A stretch of DNA of 19,420 bases from Parachlamydiaceae bacterium (GCA_030679615.1 JAUXSJ010000103.1:1-19420); one strand, 5' to 3'; counted from the stretch's first letter, positions 1-8,989 are shown. Translations and numbers: made by a program. Notes: a model not told the origin generated them from the letters alone.

Positions 1-1190
1 AGTAGATGAGAAAACATAATTCTTCCATTTCCATAACCCATTGCACGACAAGCTTCCACATACAAAAGCTGCTTTTGTTTAAAAAATTCCCCGCGCACAA
101 AACGACTAAAACCTGTCCAACCAAATAAACCAATGATTCCGATCACAAGAAAAATCGATTTACTTTGAAAAAAAGCTACAATCATTAAGAGCATAAAAAA
201 TGTTGGCATGGATTCCCAAATTTCAATGAAACGATAAAGAATTAAGTCAATTTTCCCTCCGTAATATCCAGAAATGGCTCCAATAGGTACTCCAATCAAT
301 AGAGCTAAGGCGATTGCTAACAGCCCGACTGACAGTGAAATTCTGATTCCAAAAATTAATGAAGCGACCATGTCTTTTCGATTGGGTCGAGTAATATCCC
401 ACCAACTGACATAATGATTCAATGCTTGATCTCCTCCGGCATCATCTTCCCAATGAAAAGGTCGTATCAATGGCATGACTTCGTATTTCAAAAGGGATTG
501 TTGTTCTTTAAGCCATTGGATTTTTGCTTTTAAGTAGTCTGATTTCTCTACTGAAAGATTTATCCGATTGATAATAGGTTGATAGGTTAAATTCCATAAA
601 CTGGGAAATAAAGCATTTGTTTGATCTCTTTTAACAGCCTGATTCAAATAATCTTTTTCATGTCCTTTTATTCTTTCATGCTGTTGTTGATATTGTTGAA
701 AACGCAAAACAAGATTTAATTTTGCGTAAGAGTTTAATCCTTTTAATTCTTCCTCCCAACTTTTTCCATTTAGATTCATCAGTTTTAATTCTTTTTTTTT
801 CAAAGCTGCAGGGTTATTAGGAGGGAAAAAAATCAAAAAAAGAAATAAAACAATCTGTAAAAGAGCAACACTAATACAAAACCACCAACGCGTTTTGGAA
901 GAATTTTTTAGAAAGTAATACCCTCCAATAAACACCGGAAAAGTAAACATTAATAAATTGAAGAAAATATCTAAGCGCTTTGAAAAGAATCCCGGATAAA
1001 AGAGATAGCGGAAAAGAGGTAAAAACCATTCTCCATTATATTGTACGATGAGAGGTTTACTTGATGCAAGTAAAGGAGCGTAGATTCCTGCTAAAATAAA
1101 TAGACACACGATGCCTAAAGAAAATAATCCTAAACGATAGTGTGAAAACTGCTTCCAAATGATTTGTTTAAAAGTGAGCTGATTTTGCAT
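1..1190 (-). CDS. oppC: Opp/Yej-type peptide ABC transporter permease, OppC-like (C-terminus beyond window)
   Basis: Inner-membrane permease of a peptide importer, pairing with the OppB-like protein just upstream. I translated it by hand: it starts at the ATG at 1190 and stays open to the window edge, about 396 residues. After a first membrane segment comes a stretch like the start of YejE proteins (SKPLIVQYNGEW), then two further hydrophobic segments and a long hydrophilic insert rich in Lys, Gln and Glu. The canonical permease domain follows (RISLSVGLLAIALALLIGVPIGA is split here as RISLSVGLLAIALA and LLIGVPIGA). The EAA loop that contacts the ATPase (EACRAMGYGNGRI) lies at the very edge. 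Only 3 bases separate its start from the oppB stop, so the two are probably translationally coupled. The role is firm; the transported peptide is not known. Confidence 0.88.
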   Translation of the reverse strand, partial: MQNQLTFKQIIWKQFSHYRLGLFSLGIVCLFILAGIYAPLLASSKPLIVQYNGEWFLPLFRYLFYPGFFSKRLDIFFNLLMFTFPVFIGGYYFLKNSSKTRWWFCISVALLQIVLFLFLIFFPPNNPAALKKKELKLMNLNGKSWEEELKGLNSYAKLNLVLRFQQYQQQHERIKGHEKDYLNQAVKRDQTNALFPSLWNLTYQPIINRINLSVEKSDYLKAKIQWLKEQQSLLKYEVMPLIRPFHWEDDAGGDQALNHYVSWWDITRPNRKDMVASLIFGIRISLSVGLLAIALALLIGVPIGAISGYYGGKIDLILYRFIEIWESMPTFFMLLMIVAFFQSKSIFLVIGIIGLFGWTGFSRFVRGEFFKQKQLLYVEACRAMGYGNGRIMFSHL

Positions 1191-1193
1191 TTT

Positions 1194-2696
1194 CTAATCC
1201 AAAGTAATGCGTGGATCTAACCACATATAAGCTAAATCTGCAATGAGATATCCCATTAATGTTAAAAATGATCCAACTAATGCTGAAAACATGATTACGT
1301 TATAATCACGATTAAGCACGGCATCATAAAAAAACTTACCAAATCCATTAATTCCAAAAAGTGTTTCAACAATTAAGGATCCTCCCAAAATAACACCTAA
1401 TGAACTTGCTAACGATGTAATTAAAGTTATCGACGCATTTCGACCAATGTGCTTAAACATAATTGTTGAAGGTGGGAGTCCTTTTGCTTTTGCTGTACGT
1501 ACATAATCTTGCCTTAATACTTCAAGAATGACAGTTCTAGAAAGTCTTGCTTGAGAGGCTAAACTTCCATACATCACAGCAACAATAGGTAGAGCAATAT
1601 GTTGTAAAATATCTAATAATCTTTCAAAAGAGGTTTCTTGATTGTAAATGCGATCTGGATTGGTAAATCCATAAATAGGGATAGGAATATCTGTAAAGGG
1701 AAAGTGATGATAAAGAGCAATATTTTGGATTAAAAAAGGAGCTACAACAAAAACAGGAATGGCATATAAAATGAGAAAAAATAGATTCAAAGAGTAATCG
1801 GGCCAACGATTTTGATAATACGCCATTAACAAACCAAATAATTGACATAACATAAAGACCACTATCATAGGAAGTAGAGAAAGAGTAAGGGAGTATTTGA
1901 TTCTTTTTGCAACTTCACTGATAACAGAACGACTTGAATCGTTTCTCATACTGCCAAAATCAAGGTGAATAACCCTATTCATGTATTTAATGAAACGAGT
2001 TTCGAAGAAAAAAATGGATATTTTTTCTGAAAAATCAGGTTCAAAATGATAGTAAGATTGATTCTTAGTATACCAATATGATAATTCTTTGACATTTTGA
2101 TCAATGACCTCTGGAGTAGCATTAAATGGAGGAACAAATGAACGTAATTCTAGATCATCTTGGGTAATTTTTCTGTTCCAAGCTTTTTCTTCAGGAGATA
2201 ATTTAGATCCTAGATAAGCAGAACGGGTTCCACCCCTCACAAAAAAATGAAAAGCTAATTGCTGGATAGATTTCGGTGTATTGGGGTCTTCTATGATTTG
2301 TAAAAGATGAGGCATGATAAAACGAGATTGATCTCCAAACAAAATACGCAATTGATTATAATCTTTTGGTGAAATTTCTTGATTAACTTGTGGAGACTCT
2401 TTTTTATTGGCAAGCTTCCATAAAGTTGTTTTTACATCATCTAAAGAAAGAGACGGCCATGTATTGAATAAAATAGGTAAGGTTAAACCATAAAATTCAC
2501 GAAAATGAAGATAACGCTCATCGCTATTAAAAGCAGTTGAACGATCGGCACGACGAGTCGCGTTACCTTCAGCAGTGGTTTCAGAATATGAAGTAGGGTC
2601 TCCTGGAGCCAAATTAATGATCACGAAATTAACAAGAATAATACAAAAAAGCGTCAAAGGTAAAAGGAGTAATCGTCTAAGAAGGTAAATCCACAT
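1194..2696 (-). CDS. oppB: Opp/Yej-type peptide ABC transporter permease, OppB-like, with large extracytoplasmic insert
   Basis: Inner-membrane subunit of a peptide ABC importer, 500 residues where OppB or YejB are usually about 310-365. Membrane segment 1 is near residues 5-31. Then comes an unusual hydrophilic stretch of about 220 residues (roughly 45-265), which by family topology faces the periplasm. The remaining membrane helices and the ATPase-contact loop follow (RQDYVRTAKAKGLPPS, about residues 395-410). The C-terminus LDPRITLD resembles the VDPRI ending of YejB. The start ATG has a GAGGA element about a dozen bases upstream. It lies downstream of the binding-protein gene but is separated from it by the inverted repeat at 2831-3078, which could attenuate or stabilise the transcript. 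Function by family is firm; substrate is unknown. Confidence 0.9.
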   Translation of the reverse strand: MWIYLLRRLLLLPLTLFCIILVNFVIINLAPGDPTSYSETTAEGNATRRADRSTAFNSDERYLHFREFYGLTLPILFNTWPSLSLDDVKTTLWKLANKKESPQVNQEISPKDYNQLRILFGDQSRFIMPHLLQIIEDPNTPKSIQQLAFHFFVRGGTRSAYLGSKLSPEEKAWNRKITQDDLELRSFVPPFNATPEVIDQNVKELSYWYTKNQSYYHFEPDFSEKISIFFFETRFIKYMNRVIHLDFGSMRNDSSRSVISEVAKRIKYSLTLSLLPMIVVFMLCQLFGLLMAYYQNRWPDYSLNLFFLILYAIPVFVVAPFLIQNIALYHHFPFTDIPIPIYGFTNPDRIYNQETSFERLLDILQHIALPIVAVMYGSLASQARLSRTVILEVLRQDYVRTAKAKGLPPSTIMFKHIGRNASITLITSLASSLGVILGGSLIVETLFGINGFGKFFYDAVLNRDYNVIMFSALVGSFLTLMGYLIADLAYMWLDPRITLD

Positions 2697-2830
2697 GTAA
2701 AAGTTTAGTTCCTCATCAAGTTTTTATGTAATGTACAGTACTAATTTAAAATGTCGTCCTTTCAGGATTCAATGATTATTTGCGTTTTCCCAGACCTCCG
2801 CTTCGCTCCAACCTTGGCGAATATGGCCTC

Positions 2831-3078
2831 TTTTGGTTGGAAGTGAAACTCATGCTTATCTGAAGGTAATCAGCAGGCTGTCTCGACCTGAATCTATTTT
2901 GGCTATCAGGCCGGGACGGCCTGAATACCTTCTTTAGACCTTCGCTGCTTTGAAATACCGATCTGTTGGGCCTGAAGAAGGTATTCAGGCCGTCCCGGCC
3001 TGATAGCCAAAATAGATTCAGGCCGAGACAGCCTGATTTTTACCTTCAGATAAGTATGAGTTTCACTTCCAACCAAAA
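2831..3078. repeat. Large inverted repeat, 104-nt arms with nested AGGCC hairpins
   Basis: The arms 2831-2934 and 2975-3078 are reverse complements with only 5 mismatches by hand alignment, separated by a 40-nt loop. Each arm contains smaller palindromes: 2908-2924 holds a stem built on TCAGGCCG/CGGCCTGA with a 3-nt loop, and 2969-2992 has GGCCTGAA paired with TTCAGGCC. The outer arm ends (TTTTGGTTGGAAGTG) are less GC-rich than the core. It fills most of the 478-base gap between the binding-protein and oppB genes. No coding sequence or obvious target-site duplication is seen. It could be a MITE-like element, an intra-operon terminator/attenuator, or an mRNA-stabilising fold. Confidence 0.9.
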
Positions 3079-3098
3079 ATCATTTAAATTTTCTTCTC

Positions 3099-3130
3099 CC
3101 CGTCTCTTGCGTCTCTCCGTCTCTGCGTTG
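3099..3130. repeat. Single arm of the CGCAGAGA short-unit repeat
   Basis: The minus strand reads ACGCAGAGACGGAGAGACG followed by CAAGAGACGGG, the same imperfect unit family as the hairpin at 6200-6327. Here only one arm is present. It sits in the gap after the binding-protein stop codon, next to the large inverted repeat. Confidence 0.7.
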
Positions 3131-3174
3131 AATTTGCACTTTGTGTGTGTATTCATTGAATGATTACATCCACA

Positions 3175-5265
3175 TTAGTCTTCTTTAATCCAAAAAATGT
3201 TTGACTGAAGACTATCTACATTGCCACCCGGAAATAAATCTTGATTATCTGCTGGGATCAAAACGTTTTGTAAATAGCTGCGATAAGCCACTGTTGCCTT
3301 TGGGGCAAATAAAAAGACATAGGGAGCTTCATTGTGAATGATTTGTTGGATACGATGATAGATTTCTATTCTTTTTTGAGGGTCTTCCTCATACTCTAAT
3401 TGATCGCATAACGTATCGACTTCATGATTAGAAAAACTAATAAAATTAGAGGATCCTTTTTCTGCAGCACTACTTGAATACCATAATTGCTTTGGATCTT
3501 CCGGAGGTGTGTCTAAACTCCAAGTCATGCAAAGGGCATCGAAATCCTTATTATCAAAAAGGGCTGAAAGATCGGCAACATCAATTCCACTAAGATTACA
3601 CTCAATTCCTAATTCCCTAAGAGAGGTGGCAACAAATTCACAAATGGATTTGAAGGTCGTATCTTTAACATAATAATTTAAGGTAAATTGAAAAGGGATC
3701 CACTTACCATCGATTTGTTTTTCAAGCACTCCAGATCCGCGTCTATCAATCCAGCCTTCTTCGTGAAGATATTGACGCGCTAAATCGATATCATGAGGAT
3801 AAGGTTTAATGTTTTTATCGTAAGCAGTTGAGTATGGAGAATTAGGGCCGGTGATTTCTAATCCCATTCCATTGAGGTTCTGTCTTATAATGCGTTGACG
3901 ATCGATGGCCATTGTTAATGCTTGACGAACTTTTTTGCTTTGAAACTGAGGTCGGAGTTCATTCCATGCAATGTATGAAAACGATCGAGACAAAAAACTA
4001 AGGCGTTGAATTTCAAGGCCTGGATTTTGTTGGATTTGTTGTTGATAGGGAGCGCTCTGTAAAAACTCTTGAAGTTCATTCAATTGATTTGGTCGTATGG
4101 AAGTGAGATCAATGTTTCCAAGTTTAAAATCATTCCAAATAGAATCGGGAGAATCTTTAAATTTAATTTCGTAAGATTCTACCAATGTTGCTAGTGGATT
4201 AAAGTAATGAGGATTTCGTTTAAATTTAACTTCTCGATCGTTCATTCCATCAAAAAGCCATGCACCGCAACATACAATCACATTTTGAGCCCAATGGTGA
4301 GAAAAATTTTGTGCCCAAACAGAATTTATACGGTAAGTATTGGGCTGATCATCATCTTCCACAATTTTTGATCCATCAGCAAAATACTGATAAACAAAGC
4401 GAGGTAAGGGGGAAATTGAACCAGTGATTGACTTCGCTGTGTACTTCATTTGATGAATGACTTTTCCATTAGCATCAACTGCTTCTTTCGTTTTCCATTT
4501 AACGACTAAATTAAAATCATCAATGACTCTAACTTCTTCAATGTCATTAAAATGAGAGTTTCTCAAAGTAACTGCTAAAAGTTCTTCGACATGTGGATTT
4601 TTCACCGCATCAAAATAGAATTTAAAATCATGTGCAGTGACTTGATGTCTTTGCAAAAACCATGGTGCTAACTCAATATTATCTGAAAAATGACGAGGAT
4701 TAAGGGGTTCCCAAAATAAATCTTCCCTTAATTTTAACCAATATTCAGGATAGCCTTCATCATTGTATTTTAATTCCATTGAAATGGCAGCTTCAGGACA
4801 ATAGGTTTCATATTTTCCAATCTCCTGAGTCACTAAACTGGGAATACACATACGATTCCAGCTAGCTGCTTCATACCATCCAGTAAAAGGATTTAAATGA
4901 TCAGGCTTACCCATGGTATTGTTTTTGCGGATACCATGCGGAGTAAAATGTGGACCTAATTGTTTTGGAAGCGTGTGTAAATAAAATGGATCCGGTGAAA
5001 GTAAATTTTCAGATGAAGTTTCAATGAGTGCGATTTCATTTTTTGATTCGTGGATATTTGGTGATTTCTGATAGTTTAATTCAGTCTTATTTAAGGTTCC
5101 TTTGACTTCAACTAATTCATGTTTGATTTGTTTAAGATCAAATTCGATCTCTTTAAGATTTTCTTCGATTAAAAGGGAAGACCAGTAAAGCATCCCCATC
5201 AAAGCAAAGACACCGAGAATCAAAATCAAACGCAAAAAATATAAAGTAAGGGATTCTTTTTTCAT
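3175..5265 (-). CDS. oppA: Peptide-binding protein of Opp/Yej ABC importer, membrane-anchored with coiled-coil stalk
   Basis: Extracytoplasmic solute-binding protein (SBP_bac_5 family) that would deliver peptides to the OppB/OppC-like permeases encoded downstream. 696 residues from the ATG at 5265, chosen over an in-frame TTG one codon earlier because that ATG overlaps the upstream TGA by one base. Residues 8-29 form an uncleaved-looking membrane anchor with no lipobox. A strict heptad run follows (I33, L37, I40, L44, I47, L51, V54, L58), suggesting a coiled-coil stalk. Family marks include YIAWNELRPQFQSKKVRQAL and, near the C-terminus, DALCMTWSLDTPPEDPKQLW. Most Gram-negative binding proteins are soluble or lipid-anchored, so this tethering is unusual. 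Peptide specificity cannot be read from sequence. Confidence 0.9.
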   Translation of the reverse strand: MKKESLTLYFLRLILILGVFALMGMLYWSSLLIEENLKEIEFDLKQIKHELVEVKGTLNKTELNYQKSPNIHESKNEIALIETSSENLLSPDPFYLHTLPKQLGPHFTPHGIRKNNTMGKPDHLNPFTGWYEAASWNRMCIPSLVTQEIGKYETYCPEAAISMELKYNDEGYPEYWLKLREDLFWEPLNPRHFSDNIELAPWFLQRHQVTAHDFKFYFDAVKNPHVEELLAVTLRNSHFNDIEEVRVIDDFNLVVKWKTKEAVDANGKVIHQMKYTAKSITGSISPLPRFVYQYFADGSKIVEDDDQPNTYRINSVWAQNFSHHWAQNVIVCCGAWLFDGMNDREVKFKRNPHYFNPLATLVESYEIKFKDSPDSIWNDFKLGNIDLTSIRPNQLNELQEFLQSAPYQQQIQQNPGLEIQRLSFLSRSFSYIAWNELRPQFQSKKVRQALTMAIDRQRIIRQNLNGMGLEITGPNSPYSTAYDKNIKPYPHDIDLARQYLHEEGWIDRRGSGVLEKQIDGKWIPFQFTLNYYVKDTTFKSICEFVATSLRELGIECNLSGIDVADLSALFDNKDFDALCMTWSLDTPPEDPKQLWYSSSAAEKGSSNFISFSNHEVDTLCDQLEYEEDPQKRIEIYHRIQQIIHNEAPYVFLFAPKATVAYRSYLQNVLIPADNQDLFPGGNVDSLQSNIFWIKED

Positions 5266-5963
5266 CAATAGATCACAATATGGTAAATGGTTGGTGCTTC
5301 AGGATTTAAGATCAAATGGGGTATCCAACCTATTTCGGCTATACCACGGCAAATTGCTAAAAACCCTACTAACATAGAACTTAACCCTAAAATGGGACGA
5401 TCATACCGTTTCAATTTTTTTAGTAAAGATAAAGGTTGCATAGCTAAAAAAAGAGAGGGGCTTGTTAAAAGTGCAAATGCGAAACCATTACATAATCCTA
5501 CCCAAGGATCGCCTACTAAAGCGCATGCAGAGAAGACGATTAATGTTTGTCCACAGGGAAGAGCGACTGTGAGAAATCCAAACAAAAAAGTCGACCAACC
5601 TTTGTCTTTTAATAAGAGAGAAGAAACCCAATATTGAACAGTTTGTAAAAATCTATTTCTTTGTTTTTTTGAATTCAAGATAGTAGGGTTTCTAATAAGC
5701 ATGTTTATTCCCCACAAAAAGAGTGCTGATCCAAAGAACAAAGAGATAAATTCTGCTAAATAATATTGTTTTAGAGTGCTGTGTAAAACTGCGCCAATTT
5801 CACCCGCGATGCAACCGGCAAGACTGAATGAACAGATTCTTCCAATAAAATAATAATAACGATATTGGTGCTGTCCGATTAACATCACTAAAGGACCGCA
5901 CATTCCAAGACAATGAAGATTCCCAAAAAGATATAAAGGAAGTAAGGAAAAAAATAGTGTCAT
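5265..5963 (-). CDS. SafE/TauE-like polytopic membrane protein (UreH_2/DsbD_2-type)
   Basis: 232-residue inner-membrane protein with about six hydrophobic segments. The diagnostic motif HCLGMCGP occurs at residues 17-24, with a second half-site ALPCGQT near residue 135, the usual two-fold pattern of the sulfite-exporter/cytochrome-biogenesis transmembrane family. Members are often found next to cbb3 oxidase assembly genes, and the paired cysteines suggest metal handling or thiol chemistry; in this window no oxidase gene is visible. It follows the 60-residue gene after a single base, and its TGA overlaps the ATG of the peptide-binding gene, so the three genes look co-transcribed and coupled. 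The family is confident; the transported or bound species is not known. Confidence 0.8.
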   Translation of the reverse strand: MTLFFSLLPLYLFGNLHCLGMCGPLVMLIGQHQYRYYYFIGRICSFSLAGCIAGEIGAVLHSTLKQYYLAEFISLFFGSALFLWGINMLIRNPTILNSKKQRNRFLQTVQYWVSSLLLKDKGWSTFLFGFLTVALPCGQTLIVFSACALVGDPWVGLCNGFAFALLTSPSLFLAMQPLSLLKKLKRYDRPILGLSSMLVGFLAICRGIAEIGWIPHLILNPEAPTIYHIVIY

Positions 5964-5964
5964 T

Positions 5965-6147
5965 TTAATTTTGATCGTGGAGAGTTATTTGTTGGGCATC
6001 GTAACGCATTTTTTGAATGCTTCCCATATCCAATCCTGTAGAGCCTGAATGGCGAGTAAAGGCAATAACGATGACATAAAACATAATTCCGAAGAATAAA
6101 ACCAGGACGCCATTTGCTACGAATCTAAACCAATGCCAATTGCGCAT
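5965..6147 (-). CDS. Small single-pass membrane protein (60 residues), unidentified
   Basis: A 60-residue protein with one membrane span (about residues 9-30, rich in Val, Leu, Phe and Ile) and a polar C-terminal tail of 30 residues. The basic, aromatic N-terminus (RNWHWFRF) suggests N-in orientation. The start ATG has an AGGATGG ribosome-binding site 4-5 bases upstream, and the stop lies one base before the SafE-like gene, which supports it being real. I do not recognise the family. Because SafE-like proteins often follow FixH in oxidase-assembly clusters, a reduced FixH- or CcoS-like role is conceivable, but that is speculation from position only. Confidence 0.65.
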   Translation of the reverse strand: MRNWHWFRFVANGVLVLFFGIMFYVIVIAFTRHSGSTGLDMGSIQKMRYDAQQITLHDQN

Positions 6148-6199
6148 AATCCATCCTATTATATATTTATCACAACGAGGACAAAGGCTAACGTCTGTG

Positions 6200-6327
6200 T
6201 AAATTTAACGCAGAGACTGGGAGACGGAGAGACGCAGAGAAAATATATTAAATAAAAAAATCATATTCATGAATTTAAATTATTTTCTTTGCGTCTTTTC
6301 GTCTCCCAGCCTCTGCGTTTAGATTTA
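6200..6327. repeat. Inverted repeat of CGCAGAGA units between divergent genes
   Basis: Arms 6200-6245 and 6281-6327 pair over about 46 bases with a handful of mismatches and one single-base indel. Each arm is made of imperfect short units (ACGCAGAGAC, GGGAGACG, GAGAGACGCAGAG). The 35-nt loop is almost all A/T. The element sits in the 282-base divergent gap between the 60-residue protein gene and glgP, upstream of both. It is related to the lone arm at 3099-3130. Confidence 0.85.
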
Positions 6328-6336
6328 AAACGGACA

Positions 6337-6368
6337 TTGACCGCTCGCTCATAAATACAATATATGAT
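6337..6368 (+). promoter_or_regulatory. Possible promoter for glgP
   Basis: TTGACC at 6337-6342 resembles a -35 box; TATGAT at 6363-6368 resembles a -10 box, but the 20-base spacer is long. TATATG at 6361 would give 18 bases. This is the best sigma-70-like match in the gap and starts immediately after the CGCAGAGA inverted repeat. Assigned by eye only. Confidence 0.3.
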
Positions 6369-6429
6369 AGGTTAATTTTTAGATGATTAAAAAATTTTAT
6401 ACGTTGAATGAGTCAATGAGAGGTATTAA

Positions 6430-8985
6430 ATGCATACAGCTCAAACTGAGCTTTTAGCTGAAAAATTAATAAATAAAGTTAAATCTCATTTAATTAGCAC
6501 CATTGGTCGCATTTCTGAGGAAGCAAGTACCTCTGAATTTTATCGCGCTCTTTGTTACGCAATTCGTGAAGAAACAATGATGAATTGGATGGCTACTGCA
6601 CGAACAATTGCTCAGCATAAGGCGAGAAGAATTTACTATCTATCCATGGAATATCTGCCAGGGCGTCTTTTTTTAAATAACATTACCAACCTTTGCTCAA
6701 CTGAAGTTTTGCTCATTGTTTTGCAAAAAATGAATCGGAACTTTAGAGACATTATTCTTTGTGAGGATGATCCAGGCTTAGGAAATGGAGGGTTGGGTCG
6801 CTTGGCATCTTGTTTATTAGATTCATTAGCCACATTACATTATCCAGCTCAAGGATATGGTTTACGTTATCAATACGGGATTTTTGAACAGCAAATATGG
6901 GATGGAATTCAGGTTGAGGCTCCCGATTGCTGGTTATTAAATGAAAACCCTTGGGAATTTCGTAGAGATCGTCGTCGAGTTCATGTGAAATTTTGCGGGT
7001 CACCCAAAGCGAATTATAATATTCATGGTGATGAAATCATGGACCTAACAAATGCGGAAGAAGTAGGTGCATTACCTTATGATTATCCCATTGTAGGCTA
7101 TAGTAAAAATAATGATTTCACTGTTGCCACATTGCGTTTATGGTCTACAAAAGACTCTCCGCGTAATTTTTTATTACAACGTTATAATGCAGGACGTTTG
7201 GATCAAGCCGCAGAAAATACAACACTGACGGATGTGCTTTACCCTAGCGATAATACAGAAATTGGAAAAAGAATTCGTTTAAAGCAAGAATTTCTACTTG
7301 TCTCAGCATCCATCCAAGATATTGTACGTTATCATCTAGTGCATTATAAAAATTTAAGAGAATTTGCAGATAAAGTTCGTATTCAAATTAACGATACGCA
7401 TCCTTCTTTAGTCATTGCTGAGCTCATGCGCATTTTGACAAAATGGCATGATGTACCCTGGAAAACCGCTTTTGAAATGACTGTAGCTTGCACCGGTTAT
7501 ACAAATCACACTATTCTTACAGAAGCATTGGAGCAATGGGACACAACACTCCTATTTTATTTACTTCCTCGGCAATACAAAATCATTGAACGCATTAATC
7601 AGGATTTTTGCACAGCGGTTCGAAATCGATATCCAAATGATGAGGAAAAAATTCGCCGCATGTCCATTATTCAAGATGGAAAAGTGCGAATGGCAAATTT
7701 GGCGATTATAGGATCTCATGCAGTGAATGGTGTGGCAGAATTGCACTCGCAAATTTTGAAGAAAACAGTCTTTAAAGATTTTGCAGAGTTTTATCCGGAT
7801 CGATTTATTAATATTACTAATGGAGTCACACAAAGACGTTGGTTGTTGGAATGTAATTCAGAGCTTGCTTCGTTTATTACGAAAAGAATCGGCGATGACT
7901 GGATTACAAATTTTACCAAAATTAGAGAATTAGCAAAATTTGCAACTGATCCTGAATCGCAACAAGAAATTATGGAAATTAAAAAGAAAAACAAAATGCG
8001 ATTTATTGAATTTCTCAATCGAGAAAACAAAATGAGAGATCATACAGGAACAATTGTTGGGCCTCCACCGCTTGTAGATATCCATTCGCTTTTTGACGTA
8101 CAAGTTAAGCGTATCCATGAATATAAGCGGCAGTTAATGAACGCTCTTTACTTAGTCATGCTTTATCACGAACTGCAATTAAATCCAGAATCACATATTA
8201 AACGTACTGCTATTTTTGGTGGTAAAGCAGCTGCAGGATATGAGACAGCAAAAGACATAATTAGATTAATATGTTGCATGGCTCGAAAAATTAATCGAGA
8301 TGCCTCCATCAAAGGACAATTAAAAATTGTTTATTTGGAAAATTACAATGTAACTTGGGCTGAAATGGTGATCCCTGCAAGTGATTTATCTGAACAGATT
8401 TCAACAGCAGGGACAGAAGCTTCTGGCACTGGAAATATGAAGATGGCTATCAATGGAGCTTTAACAATCGGAACTCGAGATGGTGCTAACATTGAAATGG
8501 AAGAAGAAATCACACCAGAATGGTGGCCTTTTTCATTTGGATGTTCCACTGAACAAATTGGAAAAATGAAAACGGACAATTCCTATCATTCTAGAGAAAT
8601 TTATGATAGCAACCATCAAATCAAACGTGCAGTGGATTCATTGAGAGATCGAACCTTTGCTCAAAATGAAGAAGAACATCTCGTGTTTAGTGATTTGTAT
8701 CATAAATTAATGGAAACACATTATGGAGGTCCGCCTGATCGATATTTTACATTGAAGGACTTGGAAAGTTATTATCAAACTCAAAAAAAAGTGGAAGAAT
8801 TATATCAGCAACCAGAACATTGGGCAAGAACTGTTATTGAGAATATAGCTGGGATGGGAAAATTTTCATCTGATGTTTCAGTAAAGCGTTATGCACAATT
8901 AGTTTGGGGTTTAGAGCCTTGTCCTGTTGATCAGGAATTGTTGGAATACATTTGGTATGGTTACAACAATAATCGGATGTTATAA
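6430..8985 (+). CDS. glgP: Glycogen (alpha-glucan) phosphorylase
   Basis: Cytosolic enzyme that removes glucose units from glycogen or maltodextrin with phosphate, releasing glucose 1-phosphate; PLP-dependent, GT35 family. At 851 residues it is slightly longer than typical bacterial members (about 800-830). Marks seen in order: YYLSMEYLPGRL (residues 69-80), EDDPGLGNGGLGRLAS (112-127), the QINDTHPSL segment, VKRIHEYKRQLMN (559-571) and the active-site block EASGTGNMKM, where K671 should bind PLP. No frameshift is present. An AGAGG ribosome-binding site lies 5-6 bases before the ATG. It stands alone and divergent from the transporter operon. A decayed fragment of a related copy lies downstream at 9546-9612. 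Glycogen storage and breakdown is a known chlamydial trait. Confidence 0.97.
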   Translation: MHTAQTELLAEKLINKVKSHLISTIGRISEEASTSEFYRALCYAIREETMMNWMATARTIAQHKARRIYYLSMEYLPGRLFLNNITNLCSTEVLLIVLQKMNRNFRDIILCEDDPGLGNGGLGRLASCLLDSLATLHYPAQGYGLRYQYGIFEQQIWDGIQVEAPDCWLLNENPWEFRRDRRRVHVKFCGSPKANYNIHGDEIMDLTNAEEVGALPYDYPIVGYSKNNDFTVATLRLWSTKDSPRNFLLQRYNAGRLDQAAENTTLTDVLYPSDNTEIGKRIRLKQEFLLVSASIQDIVRYHLVHYKNLREFADKVRIQINDTHPSLVIAELMRILTKWHDVPWKTAFEMTVACTGYTNHTILTEALEQWDTTLLFYLLPRQYKIIERINQDFCTAVRNRYPNDEEKIRRMSIIQDGKVRMANLAIIGSHAVNGVAELHSQILKKTVFKDFAEFYPDRFINITNGVTQRRWLLECNSELASFITKRIGDDWITNFTKIRELAKFATDPESQQEIMEIKKKNKMRFIEFLNRENKMRDHTGTIVGPPPLVDIHSLFDVQVKRIHEYKRQLMNALYLVMLYHELQLNPESHIKRTAIFGGKAAAGYETAKDIIRLICCMARKINRDASIKGQLKIVYLENYNVTWAEMVIPASDLSEQISTAGTEASGTGNMKMAINGALTIGTRDGANIEMEEEITPEWWPFSFGCSTEQIGKMKTDNSYHSREIYDSNHQIKRAVDSLRDRTFAQNEEEHLVFSDLYHKLMETHYGGPPDRYFTLKDLESYYQTQKKVEELYQQPEHWARTVIENIAGMGKFSSDVSVKRYAQLVWGLEPCPVDQELLEYIWYGYNNNRML

Positions 8986-8989
8986 ACGC

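Noticed and set aside
2966..3163. 65-residue plus-strand reading frame across the inverted repeat
   Set aside because: It is formed by the repeat arm and the CGCAGAGA unit, has no ribosome-binding site and no protein-like composition.
5266..5268. TTG as start of the peptide-binding protein
   Set aside because: The next codon is ATG and overlaps the preceding stop, a common coupled arrangement.
5287..5637. 116-residue plus-strand frame
   Set aside because: Antisense to the SafE-like gene, whose motifs and coupled spacing are convincing.
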